Shown: positions 62,739-64,000 of the stretch, one piece after another | Layout: every line of letters starts with the position of its first letter | Numbering within the stretch: position 1 is the first letter of the stretch | Source of the DNA: Neotamlana laminarinivorans | GTDB lineage: Bacteria > Bacteroidota > Bacteroidia > Flavobacteriales > Flavobacteriaceae | Assembly (NCBI RefSeq): GCF_020523925.1 | Contig: NZ_JAJAPW010000003.1 | Location: 62,001 to 126,000 of the forward strand | DNA: 64,000 bases | Direction of reading: 5' to 3' | Notes under the pieces: generated by a model | The model's database searches: none | What the model saw: only the letters and a program-made list of their open reading frames with translations | What the model was told of the DNA's origin: nothing | Translations under genes and position numbers: made by a program

Positions 62739-64000
62739 TTACATTAATTGAAATTCGGCAGCATTAACCATAGCTGTAATTAAGGCGTCGAGGCGTATTT
62801 TTACGGTTACATTGTCGTTGGAACTTAAGTAGTTGTTCCAGGTACCTGTCCAATAATAGTCAGGAAAGCCTTCTTCTACTAAAAAACTTTTAAAGTAGTT
62901 TGTTCTGTCTTCGTCTATAGCTTCGGGGTATAATAAATCGGCAATTTCGGTAACGAGTAAAACTGGATCTGAGGCGTTTACAATATTATCTTCAACAAAT
63001 TTTACGGTATCGAGTAGCGCATAAGTATCACCATTGCTAATGGTATTTTCTCCAGCAATGAAGCTTTCCACGAGTCTGTATCTACCTATAATTGTGTTAG
63101 ACGAAAACCAGTTTCTGTCGTAAAGTGGTTCTTGGTAATAAGCGGGATATCCAGCAACTTCTTCTGGACTAAAAAATCCCATACCGGCATACGAAAAATA
63201 GGCATTGTGTATAAACCTGTAAAAAAACGTGTTATAAAAATTTAAGGCATCGGTATTTGGGTCAGGATAAGTAACATTAAACATGGCGCACATTTCAGAG
63301 AGGTGTTGCATAGGGTTTTTTATAATGCTACCAATAATTTCATCTGAAGAATCTGTATCATCTGCATCATAAAAGTGCTGGCTACATAATAAGGTTTTTA
63401 CAATGGGCTCAATATTATAGTCGTTACTTATAAGTTCTTGAGCCAGAGGAGTAATAATATCGGTTTCAACTTCTTCATCCCAATTACTCTTAACAAAATA
63501 TCTATATAATTTTCGGCAGTATGCTTTAGCTGTTTCTTCTTGCGAAAAAACCATATCTACAAAGTCGCTTAATTCATCTAAAATATCAGTAGGTGTTTCT
63601 CTGCCTGTAATTGTTGCGCCTCCAAAAGCAGCGCTAAAAGTTTTATTATCGGTATCGTGAAGTTCTTCATTTATATAGCCTGTTGGTAGGCCAGTTTCAG
63701 CATCAATAATACTCCTATCTTCTTGTTTTTTATAACCAGAAAGTACTTTTGCGGCTTGTTGTATGTCTATTTCTGTATAGTTAGTGTAATTTCCTGCGCC
63801 AATTTGTTCTCCTTCTAAAATTGTAAATAATTCTAAAAATTCTCTGGCGTAATTTTCGTTAGGGTTGTTTTTGTTGTTTCTAGTATTATCTAAATACTCT
63901 AGCATGGCGTTATCTAAGGTCATTTTTTTAGCTAAAGTTTTTATACTACCAAAAGCATAAAAATCAAGTAACCGTAAATAGTCATAATAATACGTTGCGG
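62739..64000 (-). CDS. DUF1800 protein, N-terminal part beyond the window
   Basis: The frame stays open upstream of the first ATG (63923) to the edge: the codons there read ...RLLDFYAFGSIKTLAKK, and this agrees with DUF1800 proteins, so the gene is cut by the window. Visible motifs include KMTLDNAMLEYLDN, NENYAREFLELFTI and the metal-like ADDTDSSDE region of DUF1800. About 419 residues are visible of an expected 500-600. It is 3 bases upstream of the DUF1501 gene and so co-transcribed with it. Biochemical role unknown. Confidence 0.85.
   Translation of the reverse strand, partial: ATYYYDYLRLLDFYAFGSIKTLAKKMTLDNAMLEYLDNTRNNKNNPNENYAREFLELFTILEGEQIGAGNYTNYTEIDIQQAAKVLSGYKKQEDRSIIDAETGLPTGYINEELHDTDNKTFSAAFGGATITGRETPTDILDELSDFVDMVFSQEETAKAYCRKLYRYFVKSNWDEEVETDIITPLAQELISNDYNIEPIVKTLLCSQHFYDADDTDSSDEIIGSIIKNPMQHLSEMCAMFNVTYPDPNTDALNFYNTFFYRFIHNAYFSYAGMGFFSPEEVAGYPAYYQEPLYDRNWFSSNTIIGRYRLVESFIAGENTISNGDTYALLDTVKFVEDNIVNASDPVLLVTEIADLLYPEAIDEDRTNYFKSFLVEEGFPDYYWTGTWNNYLSSNDNVTVKIRLDALITAMVNAAEFQLM

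Noticed and set aside
1-64000. CRISPR arrays, rRNA, tRNA, insertion sequences, phage genes
   Set aside because: No regular direct repeats with spacers, transposase motifs, or RNA gene signatures were found by reading; short tRNA-like structures could be missed without a search tool.

Overview
The window reads as the chromosome of a marine Flavobacteriaceae member (phylum Bacteroidota). The DNA is AT-rich and lacks clear Shine-Dalgarno sites. Many promoters show the Bacteroidota -7 motif TAnnTTTG. Lineage markers are gldA (gliding), a type IX secretion C-terminal sorting domain, a DUF1800/DUF1501 pair, an acyl-ornithine carbamoyltransferase arginine route, a methionine synthase encoded as two proteins, and a PL7 alginate-lyase lipoprotein. 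Nearly all of the window is core metabolism. I see no phage, insertion sequence, CRISPR array, rRNA or tRNA.

Layout. (1) 1-4.7 kb: the end of an arginine/proline operon (proB 3' end, argF', argB, argE, argH), closed by a symmetric terminator. (2) 4.8-7.1 kb, minus strand: leuA-leuB, divergent from an unrecognised helical protein. (3) 8.8-33.9 kb: a methionine/cysteine region. A SAM-I riboswitch precedes metY and a metX-thrA gene fusion, followed by a trans-sulfuration enzyme and a PhzF-like protein. After a lone alginate lyase comes sulfite assimilation (Rrf2 regulator, cysH, sulfite reductase, siroheme synthesis, ferredoxin reductase), then cysE-cysM. A second SAM-I riboswitch precedes metH (two genes), a small ORF and metF. 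PagL-like, SDR and DUF2807 genes close the region. (4) 34-38.3 kb, minus strand: ackA, pta, gldA. (5) 38.4-42.6 kb: a Phe/Tyr operon (pheA, aminotransferase, tyrA, DAHP synthase-chorismate mutase) headed by what looks like a complete translational attenuator with a Phe/Tyr-rich leader peptide. (6) 42.6-53.4 kb: rsgA, dtd, two DUF3857 proteins, a MazG-like protein, aroA, queA, rlmN and a polyprenyl synthase. (7) 53.4-64 kb: NTF2-like protein, AraC regulator, CtlX-like hydrolase, TPR histidine kinase, argS, and a minus-strand lipoprotein-DUF1501-DUF1800 operon cut by the window edge.

The genes form a sulfur and amino-acid supply network: sulfite to sulfide, to cysteine (CysE/CysM) or homocysteine (MetX/MetY), to methionine (MetH/MetF), with SAM sensed by riboswitches and the sulfur branch probably by the Rrf2 repressor. 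The strongest observations are the phe leader/attenuator, the MetX-ThrA fusion whose aspartokinase part has lost conserved acidic residues, and three families of structured intergenic repeats whose stems covary between copies.
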